From assembly GCA_024803745.1 (NCBI GenBank), contig JANJXV010000013.1:31662001-31726000 (forward strand): DNA of 64,000 nt, written 5' to 3'. The stretch comes from Megascapheus bottae. Its lineage: Eukaryota; Chordata; Mammalia; Rodentia; Geomyidae. Position numbers and translations under genes: made by a program. Of this stretch, positions 1 to 10,861 are shown piece after piece; position 1 is the stretch's first letter; each line of letters starts with the position of its first letter. The notes beneath the pieces are model-generated. The model saw nothing but the letters and a program-made list of their open reading frames with translations. It did no database searches and was not told where the DNA came from.

Positions 1-345
1 AAAGGACCTCCAGGATATAGAAACAAAAGCCATATAATGAGTGACTGCTGTCCTTAATGTACTATGTTATCTCTCATCTCTTTTACTGTCTCTTGGTTAT
101 CTCATATTGTTACAGTATTTCACCTTATCTGATATATTTTATATATGCATATTTGGTTATTTGAAGTCCCATAGGGAAATAAGGATACAAGATGAGGGGT
201 GGGGGTGGGGGGAGGGTAATGGGGACCAAGACATGAGAAAGGGTATCAAAGTATGTGAAGTAATGCACCTTCTATCTGGTGAATATAATGTAACCCTTCT
301 ATTAATTACAATAAAAATATATGAAAAAATAAAAAATCAAAAAAG
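1..345 (+). mobile_element. LINE-1 3' end (3' UTR and A-rich tail), truncated by window edge
   Basis: This is the terminal non-coding part of an L1 retrotransposon. It begins with the motif AAAGGACCTCCAGGATATAG and runs through a G-rich block near 193-221, the conserved stretch TGCACCTTCTATCTGGTGAA near 265, and AATTACAATAAAA near 304 before an A-rich tail. The same order of motifs recurs at 26.6, 30.7 and 57.9 kb, which supports one L1 3' UTR family. No ORF2 sequence is visible because the element continues leftwards outside the window. A 102-codon open frame here is a chance reading of the UTR. Confidence 0.9.
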
Positions 346-786
346 ATAATTTGAACTATTTTCTATTTTTAGAATTGTACAATGTTTAAAAGGATGCAAA
401 GAGTGTCTATATCAACTAAATGCCAGTCCTTCAATGTAACCTTCACAGTGACTTTAAATTGAACAAACAATCTGATCTAAATTCTTAATACAAAACTAAA
501 GTGAAAAAATATTTGTTCACTCTGTTGCAATTTTAAGGAGAGAATTCATGTGAAAACAGGAAAAAAACCTATGGATAAAGGTTACTTTATCTAACTCAAT
601 TAACTCAATTTAATACCATGCATTTTCAAGACTATGCAAAAAGATACATTTTTGTCTCCTGTAAAGGAATCTAACTGTTCCAGCTGAAAAGGGGAGAGAG
701 AGAAATAAAGAGAAAGAGAGGGAAAAAAACCCAAGTTGGCCTTTGTTTAAATCATCAGTGTTTTTAACCCTAGGTCTACCATAGTT
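346..786. other. Unique AT-rich sequence, nothing recognised
   Basis: AT-rich sequence with no usable open frame and no recognisable repeat. A short purine-rich run (GAGAGAGAGAAATAAAGAG) lies near 693-722. Confidence 0.5.
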
Positions 787-1005
787 AAAAAAATGTCAGG
801 TAGGGGCCGGGAGTTTGGCCTAGTGGTAGAGTGCTTGCCTAGCATGCACGAAGACCCGGATTCGATTCCTCGGTACCATATATGTAGCAAAAAGCCAGAA
901 GTGGTGCTGTGGCTCAAGTGGTAGAGCCCTAGCTTTGAGAAAACCCAGGGACAGTGCTCAGGCCCTGAGCCCAAGCCCAGGACTGGAAAAAAAAAATGTC
1001 AGGTA
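787..1005 (+). mobile_element. IDL-Geo SINE with perfect target-site duplication
   Basis: A full dimeric SINE. The left monomer starts GGGGCCGGGAGTTTGGCCTA and contains a pol III box A-like TGGCCTAGTGG and box B-like GATTCGATTCC. The right monomer (about 889-985) carries GTGGCTCAAGTGGTAGAG and ends in an A tail. The element is flanked by identical 16-bp repeats AAAAAAATGTCAGGTA at 787-802 and 990-1005, so the inserted body is about 803-989. The exact duplication argues for a young insertion by the L1 machinery. Confidence 0.95.
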
Positions 1006-1060
1006 ATAACAGGGTATCTACCTTCTCTCTTCTCACTCAGTATAAAGGCAGTGGAAACAG

Positions 1061-1240
1061 GGGCCAGGAGCATGGCATGGCCTAGTGGTAGAGTGCTTGC
1101 CTAGCATGCATGAAGCCCTAGGTTTGATTCCTTGGTACCACATAGATAGAAAATAGCTGTGTCTCAAGTGGTAGAGTGCTAGCTGTGAGAAAGCCCAAGG
1201 CCAGTTCGTAGGCCCTGAGTTTAAGCCCAGGACTGGCAAA
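1061..1240 (+). mobile_element. IDL-Geo SINE, diverged copy
   Basis: Second dimeric SINE in the same orientation as the one about 250 bases upstream. Both monomers are recognisable (GGCCTAGTGGTAGAGTGCTT and CTCAAGTGGTAGAGTGCTAG). The left monomer head carries a small insertion-like difference (GAGCATGGCATGGCCTAG). The tail has become, or landed against, a long GA repeat, so the 3' target-site duplication cannot be read. Confidence 0.9.
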
Positions 1241-1246
1241 GAGGGA

Positions 1247-1321
<75 letters not shown>
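1241..1321. repeat. (GA)n microsatellite
   Basis: About 80 bases of nearly uninterrupted GA dinucleotides directly following the SINE tail. Microsatellites commonly grow from SINE A-rich tails. Confidence 0.97.
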
Positions 1322-1324
<3 letters not shown>

Positions 1325-1796
1325 TCATAAATTAGGTAGGATGTTCGTATCTTGCAGTTCCCTTAGAAACAAGAATTAAAACCTACTGTACCTGGCTCTG
1401 TGTTGAGGCTACAATGTGGGAGGAGAAAGAGAAGTTTTTTACCATCATTGAGCTAAGGGATTTGGGAAGGAAAATGTTCAACAGAAAAGAGAATTAAGAA
1501 ATCACACGATAAAGAAAACATTCTACACTAGAGGAAGAGTAGGTCACTGAGCTCTAGAAAGGAATTCCTCAGGAAGACTAAAGCTGAGATCTGAAGAATA
1601 AGTAGGAAGAGTTGAAAAACAAAATGCAGGAAATCAGGGACAGAATAATATCACAGAGATAAAAGCACATATGAAGGCACAGAAAATAGAGAGTATGCCA
1701 CATTTACAGAGAAATTTAATATGGTTGGACCACCCAACTGGTATTTTCAAATATGCTCATTGATATGTCACTTGATGACTTTCTTGGTTGTTTCTC
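1322..1796. other. Unique sequence
   Basis: No repeat family or coding potential recognised. Confidence 0.45.
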
Positions 1797-1967
1797 TTTC
1801 CTTCCTTTCTTTTCTCTCCCTTTCATCTCTTATTTCCCTCTTTCTTCCTGTCCTCTCTTCTCCTTCCTTCCTCCTCACCTTCCCTCTATCCTCCCATCCT
1901 TCTATCTTTCCTTCCTTCCCTTTCTTTCTTCCTTTCTTTCTTCCTTCCTTTCTTCCTTCCTTTCTTC

Positions 1968-2026
<59 letters not shown>

Positions 2027-2142
2027 TTCTTCTTTCTTTCATTATCTTTTTCTCTTTCATCTTCTCTCTCCCTTTCTCTCTTTCATTCTCTCTTTTTCTC
2101 TTTATCCTTCCTTCCTTTCTTTCTTTCTTTCTTCCTTCCTTC

Positions 2143-2228
<86 letters not shown>

Positions 2229-2231
2229 CTC
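1797..2231. repeat. Long (CTTT/CCTT)n polypyrimidine tract
   Basis: About 435 bases of almost pure pyrimidine on the plus strand. It is built of CCTT and CTTT tetranucleotides with two very regular CTTT blocks (about 1968-2026 and 2143-2227). All three plus-strand frames stay open here only because the repeat lacks stop codons; the resulting Phe/Leu/Ser-rich translations are not proteins. Confidence 0.97.
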
Positions 2232-3697
2232 CAGCTTTCCTTTTCACTGCTGCCTGCTCCCATTATGAGCATCTATTTTTTCCAGATGGCTACTACTCTT
2301 TGCCATATGTCCAGTGTGCCTTCAATGTTTAGATCTGCCCCAGCATCCGGATGCAGCTTTCTCATCTTGGTATAAATGACACCATTCTGTCTGGTGGCTG
2401 TCCCAAAGCTTTTCTCATCTGCGTTTGTTGGGACTCAGGTTTCACACACGCAGATAGCAATCTTCAAAGAGAGATTGATGCAGAATAATAAACTTTCAGA
2501 CCTGGGTTTTACAAAATGAAGTAAGTCTTTGATCCCTCTCTGGTTGTTCCTTGGAATGAAACAAACTCTTTGAAGTAAAGATCACAATGCCCAGAAATGA
2601 CAAAATAAGATGAGGAAAGTTAACAGGTTAAGATAGAGATTGTGATATATGTAGGCTATTTTGTTAAGTGGTGGAGACTATAAAAGAGCGTAGTTTAGGT
2701 TTAGGTTATGAAGATTAGCCTGAGAAACTGGATAATAGATCATTCAAGCTGGAAGAGCATCCCTGACAATGTTTGCTTTATGTGTCAGGATGGTCAACCC
2801 AAACCATTACACATCTCACCCTAAGAACTTTCCAGAATGTAATCTAAATGCCATACAAAACAATATTCACATTCATTTTGCAAGGTCTACAAGCACACAG
2901 TTTTTGCCTTCTAGAATTACACCTAAAAACATGATTTTACCATGGAAGGTTATCCAATACATATGTAAGCAACAAAGCCATCTGAGCACCATTACAGCAA
3001 CCCTGAAGCCATATGATTCATAACATGAGGAAACAGAATCCAGAAATGCCAAGTTTACTTTGTAATCAGGTCTACCAGGCAGGGATGGTTATGGGTTGCT
3101 CTGGTGTCTGGAAAATAGCCTCCAAAATAATTCAGTGCACCCTGTCTTTTCCCTCCATTAGCTACATTTGCTGAAGACCAATTATAGCATGTGTTAATCA
3201 GCTATGCTACAGAGGGAGCCCAGAACCAGCTTCCAACAGGAAATGTGGTTACCTGGCGCTCATTTTTATCACTTCAAGTTGCCAGTAGGTGGCAGAAATT
3301 CAAAAAAATGTTTAAATTTTGCCTGGTTTTTAATTTCCAAGTATGTCAAACCTGCTCCTTGATAATATGGCCACATCTTGGTGAGAGGATTGCTCATGAT
3401 GGTGGTGGATACATCACCAACTTGGCAGTTTCCCTGCAGGATATTTAAAAGATCCCCATGGTGCGAGGCATTTGGTTCATCCTATTCTTTTTTTTTTTTA
3501 CAACTCAGTCTAAGGAAATGTTCTAAATTGGATGGTCTTTACACTCTTTCCAGCTACTTGGTCTTGAGTCTTTTTATTGTCTTTTTAGTTCCACACCCTT
3601 GAATTTTGAAAGTGTCTAGTTCAAACTTCTCCAAAGATGGTGAATCTGGAATACTCATTGTCTTCTTAGTCTACAAAAACAGATGTTTACGTAGAAA
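2232..3697. other. Unique sequence, no gene recognised
   Basis: About 1.5 kb with no recognised interspersed repeat. Short open frames (60-85 codons) occur but lack domain signatures, splice-site pairs I could defend, or low-stop context. Confidence 0.45.
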
Positions 3698-3934
3698 AAA
3701 ACAAACATTTTTATTTATTTATTATTTTTTTTTACCAGTCCTGGGCTTGAGCTCAGGGTCTGAGCACTGTCCTTGGACTTTCTCAAGGCTAGAGGTCTAC
3801 CACTTGAGCCTCAGCACCACTTCTGACTTTTTTCTATGTATGTGGTACCGAGGAATCGAACCCAGGTCTTCATGCATGCTAAGCAAGCACTTTAACCACT
3901 AGGCCAAACTCCCTGCCCAAAACAAACATTTTTA
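3698..3934 (-). mobile_element. IDL-Geo SINE with 16-bp target-site duplication
   Basis: Minus-strand dimeric SINE. The plus strand shows the poly-T tail, then CCAGTCCTGGGCTTGAGCTC (right monomer), then GGTACCGAGGAATCGAACCC (box B complement), ending in ACTAGGCCAAACTC (box A complement). Direct repeats AAAACAAACATTTTTA lie at 3698-3713 and 3919-3934. The spurious plus-strand frame over it is antisense SINE. Confidence 0.95.
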
Positions 3935-4664
3935 AACCTAAACAATGCTTTTAACAAACACATGTGTTCAGAGAACAGTTACACAGAGATGCAAGTGAGA
4001 ATATCAAGAAATAAAATGCCAAGTCATGGAGAAGAAAAAAGTCAAACAAATATATCAAATTAAGTCTGCATGTTAGGACTGAGAGACTTTTCAAGATGGG
4101 GTATTTGAAAGCTAAAGAATCATACAACATAGGAGAGATGGTGAATGACTTCTATTTCATAGAACCTAGTAGAAAACCCACATGTTCACTTACTGCTGTT
4201 GAGAGACAAATCAAGCAATCGGAAGCGTTAAGAGGTTTTGGAAGATGAGCAGGTTCTGTCAGTGACTTTCAAATTCTTCAGGAATGTCTCCCAAAGAAAT
4301 TCAAAGTACTTTGAGTGGTACAGGTTAGTATCTAGTGATAAAGGTTACTATCTAGTGATACCGAAGAATCAATTTATAGTTTTTTTGTTTTTAAAGTTTA
4401 TTAGCTGTTTTGTTTTCCCTGATACACACAGAGAGGCAGGATCCAACTTACATTTATTTCTATAAGATAATGAATTTTTCTCCATCAGCTATGAGATTCT
4501 CCTGAAACCAACTTTATCACTTGATGTTTCTGACCCTGGTAGTCTTCCAGTCACCACACTACTTGATCTTTGTGGCTGTTCTTGGGATTTGAAAACAATG
4601 CTGAGGTGGATGGAGACAGGCTCTAAATTACATTGAGTTGCTGCTGATTCCTTCTCCCAAGACA
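3935..4664. other. Unique sequence
   Basis: No recognised repeat or gene. A small internal tandem pair (TATCTAGTGATAAAGGTTAC, then TATCTAGTGATACCG) lies near 4330-4360. Confidence 0.4.
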
Positions 4665-4732
4665 GCTGTTTTCAAAATATAGTCCCTGAAGAACAGCAAT
4701 CACAGCTGAGAACTTGTTAGAAATCTGAGTTA
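4665..4732 (-). mobile_element. MER5-like DNA transposon remnant (hAT-Charlie, non-autonomous)
   Basis: The words GTTTTCAAAATATAGTCCCT and GAGAACTTGTTAGAAATC in this order match the right part of the old eutherian MER5 element in reverse orientation. Only about 70 bases are recognisable. Assignment is by remembered consensus, not by alignment. Confidence 0.6.
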
Positions 4733-4741
4733 CAATTTTAA

Positions 4742-5655
4742 CTATAAATCAACAGTTTATATATTATTGGGGTACAAAGTAATACTGGAATAGATGTATA
4801 CAGGTAAAGTAATGGGATGAAGCCAAATAGCACATTGACTGCCTTGAAGACGTACCCCCATATTTCTACCATTTAACCGAAGCTTTGTCTGTACCCTTTG
4901 GCTGCCATTCCCCCATTCTTTCCACCTTCAGTCACTGGTCACCACCATTGTATTCTGCTAGCATAAGTTTGGTTGTCTTAGATTGCACTTGTGAGAACAT
5001 GTCTTTCCATGCTTGGCTCATTTTATGAAGATAACATTTTGGATTTAGCCACATTGTTGAAAATGCAATGGTTTGCTTCTATTTTTTTTAAAGACTGGAT
5101 AGTTTTCTGTTTCTGTGGGAGCAGGTGGAGGGTGGGAAGTATATATTACAATTTCTTTATCCATGCATTTATTGATGGATATGTAAGCTCTACAACTTAG
5201 ATTCTATGAATAATGTTGCAATAAAAGTGGAAATTCAGATGTTGCACCACAATACTGCTTTCAAATACTCTGGTTATGAAATCGTACGCAGAAGTAGGAT
5301 TACTGGATTCTGTAATAGTTCTATTTCTTGTTTCTTGGACTGTAACATAGTCTTCCATAATGACTATATTAATGTACTACACTGATATACATTTCCATCT
5401 AGGGTACAAGGTTCCATTTTCTTCTTGTTGTAATCAACATTCATTGTCTTTTAACATTTTTACAAAGGCTAGCCTAACAGGTGAAGGCAATATTTCATTA
5501 AGTTTGTAATTTGCATTATAGACAAATTCTTGGACCACATTTTACATACTAGATTGGAAACTCTTTGTAGGACTTGGCAATCTGTCTTCTTCCAGTAGTT
5601 TCTTATGCAGTCAATTTGATGTATTTAATTTCTTTCTGTTCAAGACATGAGTTTC
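4742..5655 (-). mobile_element. Older L1 fragment (mammalian L1 3' region), inverted
   Basis: The plus strand reads as the complement of an older L1. It has a 'clock' of typical phrases: a CCCCCATTCTTTCCACC block, ACTTGTGAGAACATGTCTTT, a CTTTATCCATGCATTTATTGATGG block, then GAATAATGTTGCAATAAAAG. This order is characteristic of the ORF2 end and 3' UTR of older mammalian L1s. It is strongly diverged from the young L1 family elsewhere in the window, and all frames are broken. Confidence 0.75.
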
Positions 5656-6110
5656 TTCTTGGAATTAGGAAAGACTCTCCTACGTATCAATAGTGATTAC
5701 AAGGAAGAGGCACTTGGATTTCTCTGACCATTTTTGGTATAAAGAACATATTTCTTTTCTTCTATGAAGAATTATTTTTTCTACAATTTCCACTTTCTGA
5801 AAACAGTGATATAGCTTAGGAGAACAGTCTCTGACTCTCTTTGTGGCTTTATCTATCACTTTGGGCACATTATTTCTGTCTGTGCTTTCATGTCTATACC
5901 TGTAAAGTGGAGGCAATGTATTATCTTCCCTAGAAGACTGTAAGGCCTGGATCTTGACATGTTTTTATTGTACACAATGAACATTAGAAATGACCATTTT
6001 GATGGCTTTCAAAGTCAAACTCACCATCCAAGCTGACTTCTGTGTGACTTTTTCACCATTTATATAAAGCAGAGTATATCTTTAGCCACTTCATTAACCC
6101 CATTTCTTTA
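5656..6110. other. Unique or ancient sequence
   Basis: Nothing recognised. The sequence may continue the ancient L1 to the left, but I cannot see matching phrases. Confidence 0.35.
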
Positions 6111-6111
6111 C

Positions 6112-6148
6112 TTACATATATATATATATTATATATATATATTATATA
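6112..6148. repeat. (TA)n microsatellite
   Basis: Short run of TA dinucleotides with two interruptions. Confidence 0.9.
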
Positions 6149-6149
6149 T

Positions 6150-6240
6150 TCAGGGCCTGAATACTGTCCCTGAGATTTTGCACTCAGATCTCAGACTCCT
6201 GAGTACCTAGGATTACAGGCATGAGGTACCAGTGCAGCTG
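6150..6240 (-). mobile_element. Fragment of B1-headed composite SINE
   Basis: TCAGGGCCTGAATACTGTCCCTGAG corresponds to the right monomer. CTCCTGAGTACCTAGGATTACAGG is the complement of the B1/7SL-like head. The middle of the element is missing, so this is a deleted copy of the composite better preserved at 31.76 kb. Confidence 0.7.
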
Positions 6241-6264
6241 ATCCTTTCTCTTTTACCCACCAAT

Positions 6265-6338
6265 ATCTTTCTCTCTCTCCCTCTCCCTCTCCCTCTCCCT
6301 CTCCCTCTCCCTCTCCCTCTCCCTCTCCCTCCCTCCCT

Positions 6339-6413
<75 letters not shown>

Positions 6414-6421
6414 TCTCCCTA
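6265..6421. repeat. (CCCTCT)n then (CT)n microsatellite
   Basis: A hexanucleotide CCCTCT block passes into a CCCT block and then a pure CT run. The open frame over it (repeated Leu-Pro and Leu-Ser) is a repeat artefact. Confidence 0.97.
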
Positions 6422-6954
6422 GTAATCCTATGCTCTAGAAGCTTCCCAAGTCATAGCCAGGGACTCATCAATGCTCCCAAATAATAGAAGTAGTGGTGAC
6501 AGGCAAAGCGGAATGCTGATTCCTCAATGACATATAAAGCCTTGGTTTCAATCTTTGCATCTGCTTTCTCTCCAGTGGGTTTTTGTCTTGGCAATTGTCT
6601 TTTTATTCTAGACTTAGTGTCTAGTATTCATGTCCAGGACACCTTCTATTACCTCGCTGAGACACACACAGAAAAAGATCTTCTTCTTCTCAACTTTTCC
6701 ATATGAAGTCCCTGGACCTCTTTGAGTTTGGCTTGCCTTAAGTACCTATCCTGAGTTAATCCCTGGGTCCAAAAGAATGAAACATTCTGGATCATGTCTA
6801 TCCTTTTAATGAAATGAGATAGGTATGAGAAACTTTCAAATGGGCAACCCAGTGCACTCATCCAGGTTCTTTACCTTTTTTGACGTTTAACCCATTTAAT
6901 GATTCTACACATTGTAGAAAATAAGAATGCACATTAGATGTAGTAGAATGTAGT
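6422..6954. other. Unique sequence
   Basis: No recognised feature. Confidence 0.4.
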
Positions 6955-7630
6955 GGCAGGCAGAATTCTAAAATGACCTTCCAGTGACCCACATCCTGGG
7001 ATAATTTCCACTCCATGAGTGTGGGCAGAACTTGTGAAGACAGTAAATATCATTCTTGTGATTATCTTATATTATAGTGCAAAAGGGAGATTATCCCAGT
7101 GGGCCTAATCTAATCTCATAAACCCTACTCACATGAACCAGCTGGTAGTTAGAAGAAAAAATCAGAGATATTCAAAGAACCAGAGGATGTGACCTGCAGT
7201 TGCTGGCTTTGAAGATGAAGAAGGCCCTCTTCAAAGACCATGGAGGCATTTCTAGGAGGTAACAGCAATACCAGTTGACAGCCAATAAAAGGGTTTTTAT
7301 CCTTAGCCATATAGACATAGCAATCTGCATAAGCCCAGAATCAGCTTTTCCCCCAGAACCTATAAAGAGCTTACACCTCCTTTTCAGTCTTCTGAGATGC
7401 TAAACAGCTCAGCTAAACTCATCCAGACATTTCTTTTTTTCTTTTTCTTTTTCATCCAAGACCAGGACTCAAACTTGATACCTGATATATTCATTCTTTG
7501 GCTAGTGTTCTACCAACTGAGCTATGCCTCCAACTCCCATCCAGACTTTTGACCTACAAAACTATGAGATTATAAGTGTATGACAATTAAAGTTGTGAAG
7601 TATGTGATAGTTTGCTGCACAACAATCGAA
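6955..7630 (+). mobile_element. MaLR/MLT1-type LTR (ancient ERVL-related), split by a SINE
   Basis: An ancient long terminal repeat of the mammalian MaLR group. Diagnostic phrases in order are GGCAGAATTCTAAAATG at the left, AAAGGGAGATTATCCCAG, TTGCTGGCTTTGAAGATGAA, and at the right GACCTACAAAACTATGAGAT then GATAGTTTGCTGCACAACAA. This order matches MLT1-like LTRs as I know them. It is a solo LTR with no coding region, and a tRNA-type SINE interrupts it at 7432-7536. The subfamily is uncertain. Confidence 0.75.
7423..7546 (-). mobile_element. Old tRNA/ID-type SINE inside the LTR
   Basis: The plus strand shows a T-rich tail, then the tRNA-like body ending CTAGTGTTCTACCAACTGAGCTATGCC, the complement of a box A region. 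Direct repeats CATCCAGAC flank it (about 7423-7431 and 7538-7546). It has no right monomer, so it predates or differs from IDL-Geo. Confidence 0.75.
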
Positions 7631-9046
7631 ATGCGTCGTATAAATACAATTGATTGTTGCGCTCTGATCTATTTATACAATTGGTTTAGAATTCCTCACT
7701 CTCAGTAATGAGAGTACCTTTTGTGGTACTTGTACCTTTACTGGTTCCTCCCTAAAGAGATGAGTGAAATGAAACCTTTTCTATGTGTTTATTTTGTATT
7801 TGTACTATAGTCATGTATTTATCTATTTTGAGTCGCTTGTTAATGCATGAACAATTGGTTTTGTTTTTTTATTAATGTTCTCTTTCCGCATGTCTGTTAT
7901 TTATTTCGTTTCAGATCTTCTTTCTCAAACTTCATTCAGTATGACAAATCAACCAGGTAGTTTATTGATTGAATTATTCTCACAGGATATCTTTCCTGTT
8001 GCTGTGAATCTTACTATCCAGTTGAAAATGGATATCCTTTAAGGCTCTACAGAGCTGTCAGTCTACAACTCTTCTTTATCAACATTCTGAATTAACTTTT
8101 TTCTTTTTCCATTTCTTAGATTCTTTGTTTGATAACATTTTCATTTGTGGAATAGCATCTTTCAGTAGTTTCCTCAAAAGGACATATGGGAGATCAGTTT
8201 TTTGTAAAGCTTGCATGCCTAAATATATTTTTCTTAAGGGTTTGCTTGAATATGAATGTAATTTTGTGTTGGTAATTATTTTTCTTTAGAATTTAGATGG
8301 AATTGTACATTTGCATTTTAACTTTATTCCCACTATGGAGCTTTATTCTGTAATGAATTCAGCTCTTCATACATGTCTTATTCCCATTGTCTTCCCTGGA
8401 GGTTTTAGAATTTTTTGGGTGGGGCGGGCATAGAGGGGTTTGGGGGGATGGGTTGGAATAAACTGGAATAATAATAATGTGGCTTGACAGGGGTCATCTT
8501 TTGTGGTTACAACTCCTCAGTAGATTCAGAATGCAAATGTATTAATTAATATTGACTAGTCTTAATACAACACCCATGTATTTGGGCCCCTGCCTACCTC
8601 TCTAGAATTACTGCGCCACTCTCTTTTTGATCCAGTTCCATTGACTATGTTAAGTTGTGCCCTAATTCTTCTACTTCTAAGTGTTTTCCTAGAATATTTA
8701 CATTCTTCTTTTGCATGGAACCCATTCATTGCTAAATCCTTCCAGAAAGGATTTTTTTTTTCTGATCACCACGGTAGCACTCAAACATTTTCTTTTGCAT
8801 CTTCATTACTTTTCCTTTACTACAGCCATCAAAATTCTGTAGAATGATGTACTTTGTGTTTTTTTCTTTTACATAAAGGAACTTTGAGACTTTCTTTAGA
8901 TTTTATTAACTGAGAACCGAACTGTAGGTTTTTGTTCATTCTGTTCGGCATTCTCCCTCTATTAATAGGCTTATTTATTAAATAAAGATTATTCATTTGA
9001 AATTTTAGTAACTTGAATTCAGTTCAATACCTTTGTTTCATCAATT
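7631..9046. other. AT-rich sequence, possible ancient LINE in 7.9-8.4 kb
   Basis: Mostly unrecognised. The order TTTCAGTAGTTTCCTCAAAA, then GCTTGCATGCCTAAATAT, then TTAGAATTTAGATGGAATTG around 8160-8310 is reminiscent of very old L1/HAL1 sequence in inverse orientation, but divergence is too high to be sure. No gene seen. Confidence 0.35.
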
Positions 9047-9205
9047 GTGGGCAAGTTATTTAACATTTGGTAGCCATAATTTGTCTAACTGGAATGTGAG
9101 AATACTGCACTTTAATGGGGCTTTCATGAAAAATTAAAACAGAGAATCCAAGATGAAGCAAACTTCATGGTGTCTGGCACATATTGAGTGCTAATAACTT
9201 CAGAA
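9047..9205 (+). mobile_element. MIR SINE remnant
   Basis: GTGGGCAAGTTATTTAACAT at the left and TGGTGTCTGGCACATATTGA at the right are the two best conserved parts of the ancient tRNA-derived MIR element, in order and at about the expected spacing. Confidence 0.75.
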
Positions 9206-10737
9206 AATGATAATATATATGAAAAGAGAATCTACTTTTAGTGGAAAGATAGAATAGAGGTCTAATAAATGAGCCTGATTATTCCTACATAAAATCATAA
9301 AAACCTCTATTTATTGTTGATGATGATAATCTTCTTTACCTGGCTGTACCACTAACTGTATCCCATGGTAGTTAAATACAGACACATTATTGTTGTTTAC
9401 CCCAAATTTATATCTTTTCTCCCCTTTCTTACTGATATTTAAAAATCTCTCCCACCCCACTCCCGGAGACTTGTTATATACCTCAATGGCCGTCTCCATT
9501 TCAAGCTCAAGTAGACGCACATTAGTCAGACTGATCATGGAAATTCTACTCCCCTCTCCAGTGATTGATCTTTCAGTGACTCTGTGACTTAGTTCTTGTG
9601 AATGAGAAGAAAAGGGAGTTCTTTTAGAGGTTGAGCAAGACCACAGAAACGATTACTCTTTTTAAGAAATAGAAGAACCCTCCCCCAGCCCTCACCCCAC
9701 TCCTGTCCCCAGCCTATTGCAACTGTGGGACCATTTTTTACTATTGCAAGAGTTACCAGGATTAGAGAGAAGCTGCCACAACAAAGAAGTGCAAGGTAGA
9801 CAGGCCTTATATGACATCATTGAACTGCTATTATACCTTGTCTGAGGCCACTGCTGTGGGTTGGATGTGGTTTGTTCCTGTTGAAATTCATTCTCCATCT
9901 AATTCTTGGCAGGAGGAGGCAATTTTCCCTAATATTTAGGTCCAAGTCAGGGCATAATGCTACACGGAGCCCCAAATGTCCCAATCCAAACTCAGTGACT
10001 AGCTCTTCAGAAGTTGTATGGCCAGAGGGCCATATGACCTTTCACTGCCCTTCCAACTCAGATAACATAATGGCATTTAGTCATCTATTTGTCAAAATCC
10101 CACTGGATGGGCTAAGAAGTTCTGCTCATAAACAGAACTTCACATTTGAATTTTTGTAAGTGGGTGGGGTGATATAAACTCACCACTCCCAGCTGCAGGA
10201 CATAGCACAATGGTTCTAGTCAATGTGCTCTTGTTTCCACAACATTATTCTTCCATTGCTTTGCCAGATGGAAAACATCATGTGTTTTTCCTCTAGAGAT
10301 AGGGGATCAATTCACTTCCCAAGTGTATCAAAAGAACATTCATTGCCTTGGCTGTCTTTGGTCCTGTTTTAGATGATTTCTACTACTCACCCCAGAATTC
10401 AGAGGCCTTGGGAAACACTAAAAGTAAAGGAGGGTGCTTAGGTCATTTGAGTAGGAATCAAACAAAGGTTTGATCCCATCAGGCTAGAGGGCATGGGTTT
10501 TAGAAAGACTGAAGATTCTGCGGTTCTGGGTCTTTATCATGCTGTTTCTTCATCTGCCCCAAGGACTGTCTCTGACCTTTTGAAATAGGTGATAAAAGTG
10601 TAGGGGTATTGCATCTTTTGACAATCTGGGTTCTAAAGCAAACACCTGTAGCAAAGTTACATGTGGTCCAAAGTTCTGTAGAAAGAGCGCTTGACATAAA
10701 ATGATGAATAGTTTTCTGTGTGCAACTCTGTGCATGC
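9206..10737. other. Unique sequence, no gene recognised
   Basis: About 1.5 kb without recognised repeats. Overlapping open frames of 65-95 codons on both strands show no domain and no consistent frame. Confidence 0.45.
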
Positions 10738-10740
10738 ACG

Positions 10741-10771
<31 letters not shown>

Positions 10772-10773
10772 AA
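10738..10773. repeat. (CG)n(CA)n alternating tract
   Basis: ACGCGCGCGCGCACACACAC and further CA units form a strictly alternating pyrimidine-purine tract. CpG-rich tracts are usually lost by methylation in mammals, so the CG part is unusual. Confidence 0.95.
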
Positions 10774-10821
10774 GTATATGTCTATATAATGTGTAATGTG
10801 TTTTGTGATGTGCACTAGTAT

Positions 10822-10861
10822 CTCATATATATATGTGTGTGTGTATATATATATATATATA
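10822..10861. repeat. (TA)n(TG)n(TA)n microsatellite
   Basis: TA dinucleotides, a short GTGTGTGTG block, then a TA run of about 16 bases. Confidence 0.95.

Noticed and set aside
803..989. Functional tRNA gene suggested by the box A and box B motifs in the SINEs
   Set aside because: The motifs belong to the SINE left monomer. No complete cloverleaf with matched acceptor stem and anticodon arm is visible, and each copy has a SINE tail and target-site duplication.
1721..2332. Three overlapping plus-strand open frames of 171-203 codons
   Set aside because: They are translations of the CTTT microsatellite, open in all three frames because the repeat has no stop codons.
6955..7630. Possible intact endogenous retrovirus between LTR-like sequences
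   Set aside because: Only solo, degraded MaLR-type LTRs are present in the window. No gag, pol or env-like frame lies between or beside them.
9856..9910. Possible start of an MST-type LTR (GGTTGGATGTGG, then GTTGAAATTCATTC)
   Set aside because: Only about 50 bases fit and nothing downstream continues the LTR.
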